The translations under genes were made by a program, and so were the position numbers. This document shows, one piece after another, positions 25,701 through 37,689 of a stretch of 64,000 nucleotides of DNA. How positions within the stretch are numbered: the stretch's first letter is position 1; each line of letters starts with the position of its first letter. Source of the DNA: Liolophura sinensis. Its lineage: Eukaryota; Mollusca; Polyplacophora; Chitonida; Chitonidae. The stretch covers positions 46,115,385 to 46,179,384 of the forward strand of contig NC_088295.1 of NCBI RefSeq assembly GCF_032854445.1, in the 5' to 3' direction. Below the pieces are notes generated by a model that was not told the DNA's origin, did not search any database, and worked only from the letters and a program-made list of their open reading frames with translations.

Positions 25701-28700
25701 TCAAGTGGTTGTAGGGTACCCCATACCCAACAGGGTCATATGCACACACCACATTTAACAGGGAGGTGAACAGAGGAAGGGCATGTCTGGAAAAGAGAAA
25801 TGTACAATTTGCACTTAAATCAAAAATAATCTTAAATATGCAAAGTAACCCTGAAGCAATTCATTTTGACGATTTTAAATATCCTGACTTTAATTAAGTC
25901 ATCCTCAAGAGAATTTTGCCAAGTGAGGTACATTTTAGCTACATATACATCTACACAGTAGAAAACATAATGAACAAACATGTCTTACAAAATAAACAAG
26001 GTAATAAACATTAACTGTTTTAAGCCAGTTTGAAATATAAACATCTAACATTCCAGTTGCTATTCTGACACCAAATCAGATCTTCTGATTACATAATAAC
26101 ACCTTGCAAAGTACTAAACATACTTCTAAACATTATTTAACAGATGTAGAGGCAATGGCTGAATTCATATAGTCATTCATATATTGAACAATAATGTATT
26201 TCAATTTCAAACCAATTAAAACTGAGTAAAATATTTCACTAAAGCCATGATAACCCTTAATTTCTTTCAGACATGGCAAATAACCTTCATTTATTATTTA
26301 GTTTTCATCGACACACAAACTGACCTGTTTTCAGTGGAGGAGTAGAAAGCTATCCAAGGATTGGGCTGAGTGTGAGCATCAGCTGAAATGACGTCAGAAA
26401 CATACATGTATGAGTGAGTGAGTGCTTGGGTTTAACGTCGTACTTCACAATTTTTCAGTCATATGACAACGAGGGAATCCTTAGGGTGTATGTAATGTGC
26501 CTCTTTGTTGCAGGACAGATTTCCACCGCTCTCTTATCTAATGCTGCTTCACTGAGACTCCTTACCGAAAGCAAGTAAGCAGCCCCACCTGAGCCATTAT
26601 ACTGATATGGGTGAACCAGTCATTGCACTGCTGAATGCCAAGCATGGAAGTTACAGCTTCCTCTTTTAAAGTCAGGTGTGACTCGACCCAGGATTGATCC
26701 TGGATCTACCGCTCCTGAAGTGGACGCTCTACCAACTGTACTATCCGGGCCAGTCATACATGTATGTAACCTCCAACTGACAAGTTTCTAGAACATTCAA
26801 GAACTACAAGACGATTAACTTAAAATTAATCAAATTATATGAGATTTTGCACATGGGGAGAGTAAGATGATCCAACTAGCAAGATCTTTCCCGAAATTTT
26901 TTTCCCCATTTGGCAAATCCTACAGTTTAACCCGAGGCAAGATTCACTGAATTAAAAAAAAAAACAAAAAAAAAAAACATTATGATACTGAAATTCAAAA
27001 TTCAACACCCTTCAGCCAGCCTTCCACCAGCATCTTGTCATATGTTGTAACTGATCAACATACCAGCCTCAATACGCTGTACTCACAAAGCTTAGTCACA
27101 CATTCCTTCCCTGTGCAGGCAATACAAATTGCACACTGTCCCTTGAATCATTGATTTACACTTACTTTCAGAGCAAAAAAGAGCTTCCTGTCATGTTGTA
27201 CAGTAAATTGTCACTGACAAAAAGATCTTGTATGTAAAGGAAATCATCGATTCTGATTGGCTAGTGTGAGATACAGGTAAGCCCAGGCTATGCCCAGCCT
27301 AAGCTAAATTTTACATATGGCAGATTTATTCAAGCATGACCAAGGCTGCATGGTTTAATCCAGGCATGCCAGAAAACCCCATCTTCAGTGTCAGTCAATC
27401 GGCATCAGTTCTGTATCTCTTCAAATGAAATTTACCTGTGCAGTATCAAATCAATCTCATGACTTCATACTTACCTACAGGTGGAAGATACATGGTCTCT
27501 GAGAAGCACGTGATGAGCAGCTTGAGTATCTCTGTCCTGTTTTGATCATGGTAAGCGTTGTGTGCGGGAGAATGGGCAAATCCCACACCCGACTCCCAGA
27601 TGTACTCACAGCTGTCTATAGACTGCATGTCTTCAGGGTTGTCCTACGCACAAACACACACAGTTACCATCAATTCATGAGTTATAGTTTTGTTTTAACT
27701 TGCGTTCAAAATTCATCATTAATTTTACCTATCTGATTAGTAATTTATGCTCTGTTTAAGAAAATGTCCATTACGTGAATGAATGAATGGATGGATAAAT
27801 AATTGTGGTTTAACACAATTAAATGATGATTATCAGTTTTGGGGATCCACTGCCTTTACTCTGTAACTGACGAGTTGAAATTGCTGCCCAACATGCAGGA
27901 TTTCGAGTCAGGGCTGTTATTTACTGATCTACCACCAGTGCTCACCAGTAACATTAAAATACTTGGTCACCAAATGAACACAGATGCCATAAACCATTCA
28001 CAAAAGCATTTTTACACCAGAAATAAATTTTTCCAATGCCTTTTGTACCTTGAATAATTATTATACCAAAGGGTATCCAAGACAGCCCAATACATTACAT
28101 GTATTCATCATTGTCAATAAAACATACCGGACCAGTTTTTCTGTTTGATGACACTGTAAATTCTGGACAGAACAGAAGATCCTGCACAAAGACAAACAAT
28201 TCAAAAATACATACTAAAATACACAAAAACATACAGTGTAACAGGTATTGCACAGTAGTAATTTACTGAACTGTTTCTATTGCTTTTATTTCTTACATGT
28301 AACAGGAATCAACATAAACTGGAAGCTCTACAACTGAATAAAAACGATTAAATATTATAGATTACAAACACTAATATATGTATTTTCATATTCCTGCTTC
28401 TGTCATACATGATTGGAGTGCTGTCAATATCTTTATAAACCCAGTCACAAATACTGTACCAATAAGATCAAAACATTTCACTTACACAGATAGCGTTGAT
28501 CAGAGATTGAGCCAGAGGAGCGCTCTCATTCTAAAACAAACATATTATCATAGGGCTATTATATATACAACAATAAGAATTGTAATTGGCATTAATCTGC
28601 ACATGTAATTAGTATTAGTAGCATCAATAAGCTATTGCATCAAAGATTCATCAACATGAAATGAAATCTAAAAAGACAAGAGATGGAGAAGAAAATGATG

Positions 28701-31087
28701 CAGGTCACATTTTAAGATGGCAGAATTGATAACAATTTAGACTTGGGACAAAGAAAACCTATCAATGACAACTACCAAGTATTACATTGTTATCCAAACA
28801 ATTACAAATGACAAATGCCTTGGCTTCGACTAAGGGTGGAGAAGCTGTAAATATTCTCAAGTACGTCTCTGACAAGATCACTAAATAAGCTGGCTGCTCT
28901 ATAATAACAGTACAATACACTCAGAACAACAAACTTAAATCCCCATACCTCCATGTCTTCAGCCTGACCTGGTAATGTAGACCAGAAAAACCCTCGCCAG
29001 TCGGGGTCTTCAAATATGTATGGTAATATTCTGATCAACAGACGCACACAGTTCAACACTGAAACACAAGACAGAATCAAAAAAGATATCAAGCCTGACC
29101 GGTCACATTTTCCACGGAATAATTTCAACTACACTTAGCACACATGATTATAATTTATTTCCTACAACTTTTTTCTAATTTTTGTCATCTATCTTTATCT
29201 ATCAGTAGTTTCCTCTTTCACATAACAAAGCACTATATGTCTCAGCCTGCATTCTGCTTTTTGTCACAACTTAGCTGAAATTGTCAGAAATATGTCACAA
29301 AATATTCATGGGCATGATCCCTGCATTTTCGATACCTGTAGTTTGCTCTTTCATTGAAGGGCATCCACTCTCTGCAGCTGTGACCAGTTTCTCCACTGCC
29401 TTGTAGCATAACGTGGCCAAGTTAGAGGGAGACTCCTCCCTCAGAGCCCGGATCTCCGCGGCAGGGATTAGCGTGAACACATCCTGGACACAGGTAACAC
29501 TGTCTGACCAGAACTGATCCCAGAATGCCTCATCGTGGGGCTCCACAGGCTGCAAATACATCAACACCTGTACATTTAAGACACTGAATACCCAGCTAAT
29601 ATCACACAATCATTACCATGATTACGGCTTGTATGTGTATATCTATGCACAGGATTTATTCACGTACTTTACAACTGCCTATGCTGTCAATACTCCCAGG
29701 GTGCTTTTACACTGACAGCATTTATACTTTGGTTGTCAAGGAAACCAATTAAAAATGCACTTTCAGAAGCACATGAAGGCCTTAAAATTATATTTTTTAT
29801 GCCAATGCTTAAGGTTTTCTGACAAGAAACTAAACAAACCTCGAATCACAGTCTTAAAAGGCCAAACATTAAAAAGCTGACGAATCAGTCACAATCAAGT
29901 AACATAAATCACTTGAAACCTGCTATACTTTAGGTGAAATAAAGTAATTAAAAATCAATTATGTTGGTATTCATGATCAATTTGATTGTTAAAAGCCATA
30001 CATCGTCAAATATCGCCAAAACGGATACTTAATTTTATTAAATCAAACATTAGGGGCCTGTTTTGTTCACATGGTAGAAGCTGGATAGGCCTACACCGTC
30101 AGTTCAGTGAAGAACGTGCTTTAATTTCATAGTGAGCATCCGAGAAGCCCATCAACTACAAACAAGTGCACCAGCCTCAACTTCACAGATTTAGAATAAT
30201 TATAGGCCTGTATTCTATTTATCAACCCTTGTTAAAATAAGCAGACTGACCCTATTGTGGACTAAAGCAACTGTGTCCCATTACACAGGGCCATCATTCT
30301 GTTGCTTTGTTGTATCTCGAAACCTGCATATTACCCATGCAGGTATATTTGTAGTTAATTTTATTGGCTGAATTGTGAGTAATTCATACTTTTTTAGAGC
30401 TTGGAACCAAAGGTGCAAAATATCATCTTGGTTCCCAAGCCCGACAAATGCAAGTGTTAAAAAATCAAAATGTCACAGCTAGACACGATGCTACATTGTA
30501 CATGACATGTAATAGCTGAGGTAATTTTAATTCACCTGTCTACAAACAATTGTGGTCGCCAGTATTTCAAGGATTGTCTTCTTTGATTCCAAACTGGATG
30601 CATGAGGACAACTGTTTGCGATTCCTATACATTCTAATCATTCCTGTCTATCATGTCTTCATGGCTGTAAAATTTGGAGTAATGTGTTGCATAGCCTAAT
30701 GAATTTAGACGTTATTGTAAGTATTGGCACGCGGCTACCGTATGTGTTGCATTGCATTGCATTATTAGAGTATTCATTGTAAGTATTTTACGAACTTTTC
30801 AAGCTCCACATGGTTTCTACAAACCCAAGATTTCTGAACACAGCATATATAAAGAAAACAGCTACAGGTTAAACCAGTGAAATGTCATTCTATCCTAGAC
30901 ATACACTGTACAGTCATTGTCGTTGTTGTTGCAACAACACACACCTGTCACTGTGTCTACGTCACACGGGTTTTCTCTACGACCAGCGCATCGTGCTTGG
31001 ATATCCTTGCGTTTAGTTACCTGTGTTTTTAGTTGTTAGCTGAATTACGGCTTTCCTGAAATTTAGCTTTGTATCTGTGTTTCCCAT
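16764..31087 (-). CDS. HID1: HID1 (Golgi/dense-core vesicle protein), 21 coding exons, one-base frameshift in exon 1
   Basis: Coding exons in transcript order: 31087-31021, 29549-29336, 29058-28949, 28530-28486, 28181-28128, 27643-27475, 26382-26325, 25786-25564, 25098-25042, 24737-24597, 23758-23668, 23345-23194, 22734-22656, 22293-22232, 21649-21547, 20896-20672, 19883-19687, 18851-18732, 18225-18134, 17431-17273, 16827-16764 (TAA). All junctions are GT-AG and in phase except the first. Diagnostic stretches: YIFEDPDWRGFFWS, DSCEYIWESGVGFAHSP, VCAYDPVGYGVPYNHL, LMHIGVFILLLLSGERNFGV, NHHLVFFLLEVFNNIIQYQF, WFRTYMWGVIYLR. Total coding length is 2482 nt, one more than a multiple of three, because of an A5 run at 31026-31030. 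Without it the product would be 826 aa (about 790 in human). Known role: peripheral trans-Golgi protein acting in dense-core vesicle and neuropeptide cargo sorting. The N-terminal MGNTDTK fits the family's myristoylation site; a second in-frame ATG lies two codons upstream (31091-31093). Confidence 0.96.
19399..19528 (+). mobile_element. SINE-A, 5'-truncated
   Basis: Starts within the body at 'accaacctgcagatggtcgtg' and runs to the AAAT tail. Imperfect duplicates of ttctaaaccatctttca flank it. In a HID1 intron. Confidence 0.85.
19972..20015 (+). mobile_element. SINE-A tail fragment
   Basis: Last ~45 bp of the family only (ttgagtatggcgcaaaacacc plus AAAT repeats), in a HID1 intron. Confidence 0.7.
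21215..21482 (+). mobile_element. SINE-A, full-length reference copy with 13-bp target duplication
   Basis: 268 bp from ggggcctccatggctcag to the (AAAT)n tail, flanked by acaaaacaattgt at 21202-21214 and 21483-21495. The head has tRNA-like promoter boxes (tggctcagttggttagcgcg; gtgagttcaaatcc). The body contains GGTCGTGGGTTTCCCCC and CACCCACCATAATGCTGG, and the 3' end is TTGAGTACGGCGTAAAACACC. It lies in a HID1 intron. This copy defines the family for the entries below. It looks like one of the tRNA-derived SINEs of molluscs; the published family name needs a database search. Confidence 0.9.
22803..22920 (-). mobile_element. SINE-A, diverged fragment
   Basis: Antisense piece (ccccgtactcaaga ... 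ggtgggagg-like body ... ccatctgcagattgcaggcag), internally deleted, in a HID1 intron close to the exon at 22656-22734. Confidence 0.65.
26413..26754 (-). mobile_element. SINE-B, full-length reference copy with 12-bp target duplication
   Basis: 342 bp flanked by catacatgtatg (26401-26412 and 26755-26766). On the - strand the head is tRNA-like: tagtacagttggtagagcg (A box) and ggatcaatcctgg (B box). The tail, seen as complement on the left, is TGAGTGAGTGAGTGCTTGGG followed by TTTAACGTCGTAC and TCAGTCATATGAC. Unrelated in sequence to SINE-A except for the generic tRNA head. In a HID1 intron. Confidence 0.85.
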
Positions 31088-31597
31088 TTCCATCTGCTGT
31101 TATGTCAGTCGTAAACAACAAGCATTTACAGAAAATGGCGATAGCGAAGATAATTAGGAAGGGGAGATAACTCTAAATGTCAAATACATTATATGTTGTG
31201 AATATTATAACGTGCATGTGGCATGGATGCACCGTCATTATAGATCTTCTCAGCTTGTCTTCTTATTTAAGTTGAAAGCAAACTAAAATGAAATGATGGT
31301 AAAATTATTTCTCTTTTTCAGTCTATTACATATTTAAACAGTACAGGCTTATATAATAAGTACGTCTGCCAATTAATAAAGGTTGTGTTTCCCCCGGTGT
31401 TTATTTCTCTGCCTGTCTATCCGTGTGTCTGTCTGTCATTTTCTATCAACAACTTTACAGAAAAAAAGTTTTGAAGCGATTTGGATATAAAGTTTAGTAC
31501 ACAGGTATGTTTATCTTGGGCTACATGGGACCAGTCCATTCAATTTTGAGGATGATTCGGATTGGGATAGGTTTCCAGGAATTTTAGAACAGTTCTA

Positions 31598-31816
31598 AGG
31601 GGGCCTCTGTGGCTCAGTTGGTTAGCGCGCTAGTGCAGCGCAATGACCCAGGAGTCTCTCACCAATGCGGTCGCTGTGAGTTCAAGTTCAGCTCATGCTG
31701 GCTTCCTCTCCGGCCGTAAGTGGGAAGGTCTGCCAGCAACCTGCGGGTGGTTGTGGGTTTCACCCGTACTCTGCCCGGTTTCCACCCACCATAAGGCTGG
31801 CCGCCGTCAGCATATA
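31598..31816 (+). mobile_element. SINE-A, 3'-truncated copy
   Basis: Intact tRNA-like head (ggggcctctgtggctcag) and body, but it stops at 'gctggccgccgtcag' without the usual conserved 3' end and AAAT tail. Lies between the HID1 and PGRP genes, upstream of the HID1 start. Confidence 0.85.
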
Positions 31817-32360
31817 TTTTTACTATAGGCTACCTGTTCAGGAATATATGCTGAACTACATAAAATACTGGCTCATGTAGGTATAAATGTACTTATATCT
31901 CTTTCATACAACGTTATATCTAGTTTAGATCTCCATCCCCGAAGATACAATATGCGTTTTTCCGATAGCATTTTAAGAGCTGTATGGTGGCTTGCCATTA
32001 GATACATGGTTTCCCGATCAGTCCTGTTATCTATAACAATAAGTAACGGTATCGGTAATTCGATCGGGCTAGACGTTTAGTATATAGTTTATTTCTACCT
32101 TTGCGGTCACGGTGACGATTTGTGGGCAAATCGCAATAAGAGCAGTAATCTTGTATTACACGAGATCCATTGTCAGCCTGGCTTGGACCCAATATGGAAC
32201 AGTCCTACCGCCGTGATTGACGGAAATAAAATGCCGTTATACAACTACTATAATCAAACAAACAAACAAATTAATAAGTGGTACACGTTTTATTTTGAAA
32301 TTGTTTCATACATTTTTATTACGATGAGAAGCCTGTAGAACAAGATCGTTTATAATACGT

Positions 32361-33431
32361 TTATTTCTTGCTGGTTCTTGGTAGTGTCCCCCTAGCGTGC
32401 CATCTGCTCCATCCCTTAAGTAGATTGTACAGAGCATCCCCCGGGCAGTCCGTACTGTTTACGTCACGGTGACCATACAGTCCGTAACTAGAGGCGATCT
32501 TTCCCTGGTAATGGAGAACAATACATATGAATATCACAATGTTTACATTATTCGGGTAACCAGCTTGCTTTGTTTCAAAAACTCGTATTGTGTAATTGAA
32601 AAGTATAGGAGTAGCATGGAGAGATTTTGAAAGAACAAAAAAAAAAACAAAAAAAAAGATAACATTTTTACTTCAAAGTTGACATTTTATTGAGATTTTG
32701 GAACTGAAACTCAACTGTTTAGCACATTTATATACAGTGTTCACAATTTTATTTCTAACATTGATGAAAAAGAGCTTAATTCACGTTAATATAATCTTTA
32801 TTTTGTAAAAGTCAAAATTTGCTCTGTTTGTTAAATAGTTAGCCACATGCATGTCTTTAAGAATTTGGCACTAAATGTTTTACCTATATGGTTCTGCATT
32901 GTAATATTGTAACTCTAAACGTTGCCGAAAAAGACAAACCTTAGAAATGCCACAAGCGAGAAGTTTGTGGACAGTGTTCAGCATTGTACTGCTGGGCGTC
33001 TTGTTCATAAAAGAGCCAATCAGAGAGAAGGCAACGGCTTTACTGTTATAGCCATAGGTATGTGCCCCGATATGATCCCAATCACGCCCTATATACACTC
33101 GTCCATCTCCTCCAATCAGAAAGTTGTATCCGATGTCACTCCATCCTGTAAACATCCAATCACATTCACGAGTACGTTCACGTTCGAATATTTTTTTATT
33201 ATTATATACCGCTTAAGACCCATAGTTTTAGGTGGGTTTATAAGTAAAAGGTTTCACAAGCTTTCAATCCAGATGCCGGGATAATTATAAAGAAGGAAAG
33301 AATCTCGATAATGATTCCGCCATGTGGATCGAAAGCTTGTGAAACACTTTACAGTTACATGGTGATGCTCGACTTCATTGTTATTGTTATTATTATTGTT
33401 TTTGTTGTTGTTGTTGTTGCTGTTGTTGTTG

Positions 33432-33462
<31 letters not shown>

Positions 33463-36400
33463 ATTTTTTTTTATTATTATTGGAGAAAGTGTTGTTCAGA
33501 TCCCTTGTTATGTGTGTGTTACACATATGATAGGTGTGTGCCTATGATACATACTGGAGCCATTCAGCGTTGATTGTGTTCCTTCTTCATAAAGAGGATA
33601 GAATAACACTTTGAGCATGACTAAGGAGATATTATCACACTTATTTGAGGAGCTCAGCATAAGGCATCTTACATAAGGCGGGCATCTTGTTTCTTGATAG
33701 TTCTCCTCGGGCATATTGGACAACAGCTTCTAAATAGCTTGTTACATGTTAAATGGATTTTACGTCGTTGGGTACTCAACATTTTTCAGGTGTATAACAG
33801 CGGTCAGATTTATGGGTGGAGGAAACTGGAGTGTCAAGGATGAACGACCTATACCTTCGTCAACTACCTGGCAAAACTATCGACAAATCCACAGCGGATA
33901 CAGTTGGAGGCTTGCTACAAACCCGCGACCTCACTGCTCAAGGGCTTGACGGCTGTAGAGAGCGAGCGCTTTAGCCATTCAACCTTGCGTTTTAACCACC
34001 TGGGGTGGATTCTGTGAAGTCATTTCTGGCTTAATTTAAAATTTAAAACCTCTTCACAAGGCTTAGATGGTGGAAGATGAAATTTGGACACGTTTCTCTT
34101 AAAATGATATTCATGAAGTGGACAAATGTTTAATTTAAAAACAAGCTTTAAGGTCACATTTCCAAGTTTAACATCAGTCAGAAATGGTGAGGAATCGGAC
34201 CCTGAGCCAGTGCTAAGCTTTAACTATGCTTGGACACTGCCTTTGACCTTGAAGATCACTTCTCAAGGTTAACTTTATGTCTTATTTAGAACGACGTTCA
34301 TACAAGTGCAAAACGAGTTAAATGTCAAGATCATAGCGTAGCTTATGTTACATTCCCACGGTGTAATTCCACTTTATCTGGCTCTGACTCTAGTGGAAAA
34401 TGTATGAACAAGAAATGTTCTTGGGTAAACAGTTAAACGGTTCAAACCTAGATAAATCATGCGCTAACACTGAAAAACAAACACCAGCATTTCTGTGACT
34501 TTCCTTGCGCAAAGGATTTGTCCCATAATCATGGTAATATCAAGAAAGCTCGTGATAAATTTAAGTTCCGCTCTCGGCATATGGACCTACTGAAAACTAA
34601 TGATTCATCAGTACCGTCCAATGAAGGTACAAGTATGCGTTCGTTGGTGGAGACATTCGCATTGCATAAATAAGCTGTTGGTCTAATTGCGGCTTCGGGA
34701 TGATGGGCCAGCCAACTTTAGAAAAGCTGAAAATTACGTCTTCTTTGTAAACATCTGGTTTCGAAAATATGACTTTGAATCGCGAAGAAGTTGTGTTTAT
34801 AGAAAATAGTCTCGATTTCTGCATTGTGCTTCTCACATGCTGTAATTTGGGTACAAACTTCCACATATATGGACAAAACTCTACCTCCAATTCTAAACAG
34901 AGTTAGAGCATGTGCAATGAGAAGGCCATCTGGGTAATATTACCATCGTTATCTTCAAAGATTAACGTCGTGAACTTCTGGTGATTATTTTTTTTTCAGT
35001 TAAACACGCGGTAATCCAAAAGCTGGCGAATGACTTGCGAAATCAATTTTTTTTTTTACAAACGATACCTACATTAATTGGAGGCCCAACAAGATTATGA
35101 TGGTGTGGACACAAACACCATGTCAGATATCGCACAATCGAAAATGATCTGCATTGATACACCATGATAACCACTGTATTGTGTACATATACGTACATGG
35201 ATATTCATTTACTCACCATTATTGTCCATGTGGTAATCCTGGAAACCACGGACCCGAGCCGAGCACGAGGCCTTGTCGTGACACTCGGCACTTTCCGTGT
35301 GGTGGATAAACACGTCATAAACCGGGGTGTGCATAAGACTTAAGCCACGCCCAGCACGTGCACCCCATGAGGATCGGCTAACGAACTCAATGTCGGAACA
35401 ACCTGTTGTGAACAGAATGATGCCATATTATGTGAACTTTTGCATGAGATCGTGTAAGTATCAGCCAAACAATTAAATGTCATGTGCTCTAATATTCAGA
35501 TACCACATTCGTGGTTTCAACATAAATTTTGTAGCCACATAGCATGGTTTTGGCAAAGAATTTAAAATTCCGTGAAAGTTTATGGAATGGTGTATTTGTC
35601 GAACCAACGTTGCGACTTTTACCGAAAGTCTTCAACATAGTCAATGAATTACGTTCTATATCTGTGGGTTTGTTTGAGCGGTACAAACGACCAGCCCAGA
35701 AGATCAGATTGTAAGGTACTCTAGCTGCGCTGCATGATTGTGTCTATTTGCGTAGTCTAACTTTCACTGAAGACCACTTTTCTTCCGCCAATAAGGTGTG
35801 CATTTCCGTACGTACACCACATGTGAGTGGGAAAGTCCGTCGGTAATTTGCTAAAGGTCGGTGGTTTACGCTGAGCATTCCGGTTTCCTCCACTCATAAA
35901 ATTGACCGCCATCCGAGAATAAGTGAACAATTCTTGAGTAAGGCGTTAAGCAACAATTGGACATAAATGTATAAAATATGGCGTTAAGCCACAATTGGAC
36001 ATACATGTATAAAATATGGCGTTAAGCCACAATTGGACATACATATATAAAATATGGCACTCCTTTCATTACAATGATTCACCCCAAAACAAAGCAACTG
36101 TGTAAATCAGGACGCTGTAAAAAGTTAAGCAACAATGAAGTAAATAAACCAAATTTGACGTTTGCGCTGGTTCTATAGTTCTAGCCTCACCTCCGGATCC
36201 ACCACCACTGCAGCTGGGTTTCTCTCCCCGGTAGCAGCACGTCTCTCCCGCCCCATTACACAGACTGCTGGAGGTCTCCTGGAAGTCATAGTTACAACAA
36301 CCTTTCTTCACGCACTGCCCCGGCTGACCTTTACTGGTATGGCTGCAGCCAACATCAGCGCCTTGGAAAAACAGAACAGTTACTCTGAAAACTGTATATA

Positions 36401-37622
36401 GTGGAGTGGGTCGTGTAGATTAGACTTGATCACAGCGGAAACCGTTCAGTTCATGAATAAAATAGTAATCTGATAAGGAATCATATCTGTCTATATATAT
36501 ACAGCAAAGATGAGGTAGGGTTGAGGGTGTTCCCTATTGACTCTCTGTACAGAATCAAATAGATAACCTATTTAACTGGCCTACTTGTACAAGTTCGTCA
36601 TTTTTTAGAGACCAAAATTTTTAATCTGTTCCATTATTTTATGCGATGTTATACAGGTCTTAACTGCCAATCATCATACAGTGTGAATTTGCCTTGCCCA
36701 GTATATGTATAGTGCTAAAAATAATTTGGGTATTTCCTGGCATACACTCAATGCAACATCCAAATCCGTAATGCATTTGCCGAGAAACGTTCTGAAGAAT
36801 ATTTCTTCTATGTAGGTTTATCCGCATGTGTATGACATGATCTGTTGCCTTCAATATGAATTTTACCTGAAATATTCTACCAATATCACGAAATGTAGAG
36901 AGAAAACCATAGATACACACTATCTGGGAACCCCTATAGGTTTTAACAGACCGACACACTTTATACCAAGGCTGAGACGTTTTCATGGATTCTGCAAGAT
37001 TCCATGTCATTGTATGACTATGTGGTCCAGGTCGGTTTCACGAAGCTCATTTATGGCTAAATAAGCCAGTGACTTCCCTGACCACGTAGATGTATGAAGA
37101 TCACTTAGCTGTACGGCTACTTAACACTAAGTATACGTCTGGAAACTGATTCCACAAAGAAATTTCTGACTTAAAAATTTAAAACACGATTTTGCAGCTT
37201 ATTTTTAGGTTATATAGATTCAAATTTTGAACACCTCGTGAATTTTATCTTAAGACAAACATGTTAAAATTTCAACTTCCAGTACCTAATATTAAGCATT
37301 CTGGTAAGGTCTTAAATTTTAACTTAAGTGTGAAGTGACTTTGTGGAATCGGCCCCAGAATCCTAAGATAGATAGTTGTCAACTTAATATTATAAGTTGG
37401 TAAACCTATTAAATGGCTACAATAAGAGGAATCGTTGAAAAGAGAGCTGGTCAACAATACATTAATGCGTATTAAGCTAAACATTGTGACACTGACTTCC
37501 ATAAACGAAAAGCTAAAGTATCAGCTTCTTAATGACGGTATTAATGGGAGTATAACTCCATTACAGGACTCACCTAAGGCTGACGCGGACAAAGTCACAA
37601 AGATCAACAGAGGTAACATCAT
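32361..37622 (-). CDS. Secreted peptidoglycan recognition protein (amidase type) with Cys-rich N-terminal domain
   Basis: Five exons: 37622-37574, 36361-36191, 35402-35217, 33145-32940, 32504-32361 (TAA), giving 251 aa. A signal peptide occupies residues 1-17 (MMLPLLIFVTLSASALG). Residues 22-67 form a domain with eight cysteines (22, 33, 38, 39, 51, 58, 59, 67), followed by a Ser/Gly linker. The PGRP/amidase_2 domain runs from about 76 to 245: SRSSWGARA, HTPVYDVFIHHTESAEC, GWSDIGYNFLIGGDG, SYGLYGHRDVNSTDCPG. The four zinc-ligand positions expected of amidase-active PGRPs are all present (His107 of the HH pair, Tyr142, His216, Cys224), so it should cleave the muramoyl-L-alanine bond of peptidoglycan; that activity is inferred. 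The start at the MM pair is chosen because a TATA box lies only about 55 bp upstream, which leaves the upstream in-frame ATGs outside the transcript. AATAAA on the - strand lies about 70 nt after the stop. Confidence 0.93.
33379..33470. repeat. GTT/ATT trinucleotide microsatellite
   Basis: Interrupted GTT repeats pass into (ATT)n and end in a T run. On the - strand it would read as poly-Asn, which explains a spurious Asn-rich frame. PGRP intron 3. Confidence 0.9.
33750..33990 (-). mobile_element. SINE-like element, fourth type
   Basis: Left (3') end 'ttacgtcgttgggtactcaac', middle 'tttatgggtggaggaaactg', right end the complement of a tRNA-like head (ggttgaatggctaaagcgct; ggtcgcgggtttgtagc). 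Weaker relatives are seen at about 17600-17800 and 59440-59600. PGRP intron 3. Confidence 0.5.
35765..35955 (+). mobile_element. SINE-C copy
   Basis: 'gaagaccacttttcttccgcc', 'gaaagtccgtcggtaatttgc', 'ggtttcctccactcataaaa' and 'attcttgagtaaggcgttaa'. PGRP intron 2; its tail leads straight into a 38-bp tandem repeat. Confidence 0.65.
35940..36057. repeat. 38-bp tandem repeat, about three units
   Basis: Unit: ggcgttaagccacaattgga followed by catacatgtataaaatat. The first unit begins in the tail of the SINE-C at 35765-35955, so the array seems to have grown out of the SINE 3' end. PGRP intron 2. Confidence 0.9.
37148..37350. mobile_element. MITE-like element with terminal inverted repeats
   Basis: Left end gattccacaaag (37148-37159) and right end ctttgtggaatc (37339-37350) are exact complements. 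The next ~25 bases on each side also match loosely (acttaaaaatttaaaac versus its complement). About 203 bp, AT-rich, no coding capacity. A related left end (ggattctgtgaagtca, ttaaaatttaaaacc) is at about 34009-34055. PGRP intron 1. Confidence 0.6.
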
Positions 37623-37678
37623 GCTTTCTCTGGTGAATGTAAGTCCTTTGTCGGTGTTTAGTTTTTGCATGTAACTCG

Positions 37679-37686
37679 TATTTATA
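37679..37686 (-). promoter_or_regulatory. TATA box of the PGRP gene
   Basis: On the - strand this reads TATAAATA. It lies 56-64 nt upstream of the chosen PGRP start codon, which leaves room for a transcription start about 30 nt downstream and a 5' UTR of roughly 25-30 nt. TATA promoters are typical of inducible secreted effectors, so this supports the model but does not prove it. Confidence 0.55.
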
Positions 37687-37689
37687 CAG

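Noticed and set aside
33254-33526. - strand poly-Asn frame
   Set aside because: Produced by the ATT/GTT microsatellite in a PGRP intron.
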